45,159 nucleotides of DNA from an uncultured Flavihumibacter sp. (GTDB lineage Bacteria; Bacteroidota; Bacteroidia; Chitinophagales; Chitinophagaceae), in contig CAMLRX010000023.1 of NCBI GenBank assembly GCA_946482545.1, positions 1 through 45,159 of the forward strand, read 5' to 3'. Made by a program: the position numbers and the translations under genes. Within the stretch, counting starts at the first letter, position 1. The number at the start of each line of letters is the position of its first letter. The notes below the pieces were generated by a model. It made no database searches. It had not been told where the DNA came from and saw nothing but the letters and a program-made list of their open reading frames with translations. This document shows, piece by piece, positions 43,601 through 45,159 of this stretch.

Positions 43601-45159
43601 AGGTATTTCTTCCCTCATTATAGGGTGTGGATATGGCGGACTGAGCGTGGAGAATTCCATCCGTGCCATCTTGCAGGGGGTTCAGAATGCCAATGTGAAA
43701 ATGGCCAAATTGTATGGAACCCATTGCCGGATGGTGGAAGACGTAGAATTTGTGGAGAAGGACCACAGCCGTGCACTCGGATGTTTCTATTCACTTGCGC
43801 GGATAGAACAGGAGCGCAACCGCTGGCTCAACATCACCTTACCCGAGAAAAAGATCAGGCTCCTGCTGGGCAGAACCAAAAGAATACCGCACGATGCCAG
43901 TGAGGAATGGTGGAACCGCATCACCGTAAGACAATACGGTATGGAGCCTTTGGAAAGAAAGGCCATCAGCAGTCTGCATTTCAGCGCCTCCACCGGAGGG
44001 GCGAGGGAGGAAGTAAGGGTACTGCATTGCAGCACCGGAATCATTGATGAACTGGTGAACAACATTTCCACCAGCAATGAATGGACACCACAACGTGCCA
44101 AGACCATCTTCGAATTGCTGATACCCAATGACTTTAAAGAACAACTGAAAAGGCAGTGTCATATCTCCTGGATATTGGATAAGGAAACAGCTGCCTATCC
44201 CTGGGAGTTGCTGCAGGATTCGGTACAGCATGCAAAACCATTGTGCATCAGTGCGGGCATGATCCGGCAGTTGGCTACGGAGCAATACCGGACCATTATC
44301 AACCCTGCGGTGAAGAATAATGTCCTGATTATTGCCGAACCTCAACTTCAGGGTGCTGCCCCGGCGCTTCCCGCCGCAAAAGAAGAGGGGCTGCAGGTAG
44401 CGGATATATTGAAAGAGAACGGGTACGAAACAAAGCTGGTGGCGGAAGGTACGGCCCCGGAAATAATCCAGGCTTTATACGAAGACGATTACCGTATTAT
44501 TCACCTTGCGGGACACGGTTTTTTCAACGAACAGGAACCGGAAAGTTCCGGCATGATGATCGGTCAGAATGTCTATCTCTCCACCCGTGAAATCGCCCAA
44601 ATGAGTGTGGTACCCGAGTTGGTGGTGGTGAACTGTTGTTTCCTGGGCAAAACTTCCGGAGCCGCCGAAGCGCTGTACAATAAAAGATACAGGCTGGCCG
44701 CCAATATAGGCACACAAATGATTGAAAATGGCGTGAAAGCCGTTGTGGCCGCAGGCTGGGCCGTGAACGATGCGGCAGCACAGGAGTTCACCAATGTGTT
44801 CTACAAACACCTCTTCGATGGATACAACTTCGGAGAAGCGGTGCTGGAAGCACGAAAGGCCGTTTTCACGCAGTTCCCCGGAACAAACACCTGGGGTGCG
44901 TATCAATGCTATGGTGATCCGTTCTTTAAATTGAAAGCGAATGGTCCTTCAAAGAAAGAAGCGCGTCCTTTATCGTATGTTATTTCGGAAGAAGCGGAAT
45001 ACGACCTGTTCAACCTGCTGAATGAGTTGGAGATGGGTAACCGGCCGGTAGCTGAATACAACCAAAAACTTGTCGCCATCATGGATGCCGTTGACCGTGC
45101 GGGCATCCGGAATGCGGAGATCACCGAAAAAGAAGCATGGGTGCTCACTGAACTCGCGA
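40614..45159 (+). CDS. Giant protein with two alpha/beta-hydrolase (lipase-like) domains and a CHAT protease domain (3' end cut by window)
   Basis: A single open frame of 1515 codons runs off the window. Residues ~1-130: unknown N-terminal region. Residues ~165-480: first hydrolase (LLLIHGTASSVWG; nucleophile Ser239 in THSRGG). Residues ~515-760: second hydrolase resembling LCAT-type acyltransferases/lipases (LLPGIMGS; FDWRRPL; Ser611 in GHSMGG). Residues ~860-1150: linker with beta-rich segments. Residues ~1180-1460: CHAT caspase-like domain (PWELLQDS; His1301 in LAGHGFF; Cys1342 in VVNCC; CYGDPFF). No signal peptide is seen, so it is cytoplasmic. A protease that could activate or release lipase-like effectors would suit an abortive-infection or conflict role; this is inference. 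The 5' gap to the DUF1080 gene is about 150 bp. Confidence 0.87.
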   Translation, partial: MNGLNIVIRGHKQAPAVATNAGEVLELEASYTITGVSRGDASTHKITLNKEKLLEFVFEDETTWMCSDASIHELFPELDAPGVASAVRGGGGAFEIPAALKAPGAERGLVTNVAIKLINVFAKKKIGITVEKAARNYELKNLGNVVGLFKVDTGFHLHEFRAPEPGKPVLLLIHGTASSVWGCFGGMKNTELWKYLCQTYGNNIYAFQHETLSKSPLDNIRELVGLLPSNLHLHIITHSRGGLLGDVLSRFTDSDAGKNGFTDEELALLEKEKRHADLRNIEAITKLMAGKQLRVERFIRVACPAAGTILASRRLDIYFNVIANLTGLLTGSLANPLFTAFRELIASVIDTKDDSDVLPGIEAMNPESPFLKVLNNPSTSAPLNNQLVVVAGNCGLNFSMKALKILAVRLFFLEANDLVVNSDSMCLGAKRKLPVQYFFDDADDVDHFSYFRNKKTGQAMARAFQTQPDKPVPGFSLFNSPSSEEALRNALFNPEGGELFPDEITGKRPIAVLLPGIMGSNIGPKGDLLWINYWKFIKGGLKDLNNLEEYTATSVVKTSYKKLKDELSAKYDVETFHFDWRRPLTEVAAIFNERIKQLMAFGQPIKLIGHSMGGVVVRDFMVNHRETWQQLNNSTGFRLIFLGSPLGGSFRIPYVLFGKDSIIKKLAMIDMRHSKKELLRVFSGMQGLLSLLPLDKNNPENDFGSGETWRQMALAAGDATWPLPPANAIKAFADYRDDMTELTADDFKNAAYIAGKDKSTPCGYRIENGQLVFLSTAEGDQSVTWETGIPGLMTTANNVYYVNVSHGALANEPSMFKGIGEILEAGTTNLLSKKRPVVRGEEKVFRTPEVHDFDTSMIGLEKTLLGLGGETTGIERGETPIRVWVSNGDLSYAANPVLAGHFEDDGVLYAESYIDALLDGALRKRHQLGLYPGKIGTSEVFLPDAGRFTGAIITGLGKPGTLTAHQLTLTVEQGVTNYLLGFNSGLERSQKKTDGSGISSLIIGCGYGGLSVENSIRAILQGVQNANVKMAKLYGTHCRMVEDVEFVEKDHSRALGCFYSLARIEQERNRWLNITLPEKKIRLLLGRTKRIPHDASEEWWNRITVRQYGMEPLERKAISSLHFSASTGGAREEVRVLHCSTGIIDELVNNISTSNEWTPQRAKTIFELLIPNDFKEQLKRQCHISWILDKETAAYPWELLQDSVQHAKPLCISAGMIRQLATEQYRTIINPAVKNNVLIIAEPQLQGAAPALPAAKEEGLQVADILKENGYETKLVAEGTAPEIIQALYEDDYRIIHLAGHGFFNEQEPESSGMMIGQNVYLSTREIAQMSVVPELVVVNCCFLGKTSGAAEALYNKRYRLAANIGTQMIENGVKAVVAAGWAVNDAAAQEFTNVFYKHLFDGYNFGEAVLEARKAVFTQFPGTNTWGAYQCYGDPFFKLKANGPSKKEARPLSYVISEEAEYDLFNLLNELEMGNRPVAEYNQKLVAIMDAVDRAGIRNAEITEKEAWVLTELA

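Overview
The window looks like chromosomal DNA of a Bacteroidota bacterium, most likely a Chitinophagaceae-type member. The grounds are an adjacent SusC/SusD pair, promoters of the TTTG - about 20 nt - TAnnTTTG type, little use of Shine-Dalgarno sites, and families typical of that phylum (DUF1080, DUF6265, DUF6520-like, LytS/LytTR pairs, S41 peptidases). No rRNA, CRISPR array or prophage structural gene is visible. Family calls come from reading translated sequence, not from a database search.

Layout. 1-4525: end of an unknown gene, a secreted S41 peptidase and a membrane M48 peptidase. 4539-7414: a TPP riboswitch with a terminator platform, then a tight four-gene operon (SAM methyltransferase, PurM/HypE-like protein, ThiE-like protein lacking the usual ThiE active-site residues, Trm112-like zinc ribbon). 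7395-10823: DUF1761 membrane protein, LytS/LytTR two-component pair, DUF6265 protein and an XRE regulator. 10867-18666: a promoter, a TlpA-SusC-SusD operon, a small secreted protein, and Crp-like and AraC regulators. 19210-22463: RecQ, a DUF3050 protein and tRNA-Phe.

22464-30155 looks like an island next to tRNA-Phe. It holds gene remnants, an IS110-family element, a beta-propeller lipoprotein, an AAA/DUF4143 ATPase with palindromes at its start, and a 970-residue SF1 helicase fused to a DUF559/Vsr-like nuclease, a plausible defence protein.

30159-33159 is the most unusual part. Reading leftwards on the minus strand there is one good promoter, two terminator hairpins each preceded by a short reading frame, four cloverleaf tRNA genes (Gln-UUG, His-GUG, Phe-GAA, Trp-CCA), an RNase H-fold YkuK-family gene starting 21 nt after the last tRNA, three degenerate tRNA-like modules, and a slipin (SPFH) gene. 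In the degenerate modules the helices at the acceptor position form between neighbouring modules rather than within one. The arrangement suggests a slipin/RNase-H/tRNA-mimic system related to RNA repair or tRNA-targeting conflict, with attenuated expression.

33646-40459 carries a small membrane protein, a lipoprotein, a secreted HEFSH metallopeptidase-like protein, a GlxA-type regulator, an SRPBCC protein, an MFS exporter, a parvulin-type isomerase and a DUF1080 lipoprotein. The window ends inside a giant gene (40614 to the edge, 1515 codons visible) encoding two lipase-like alpha/beta-hydrolase domains followed by a CHAT caspase-like protease domain, another candidate conflict protein.
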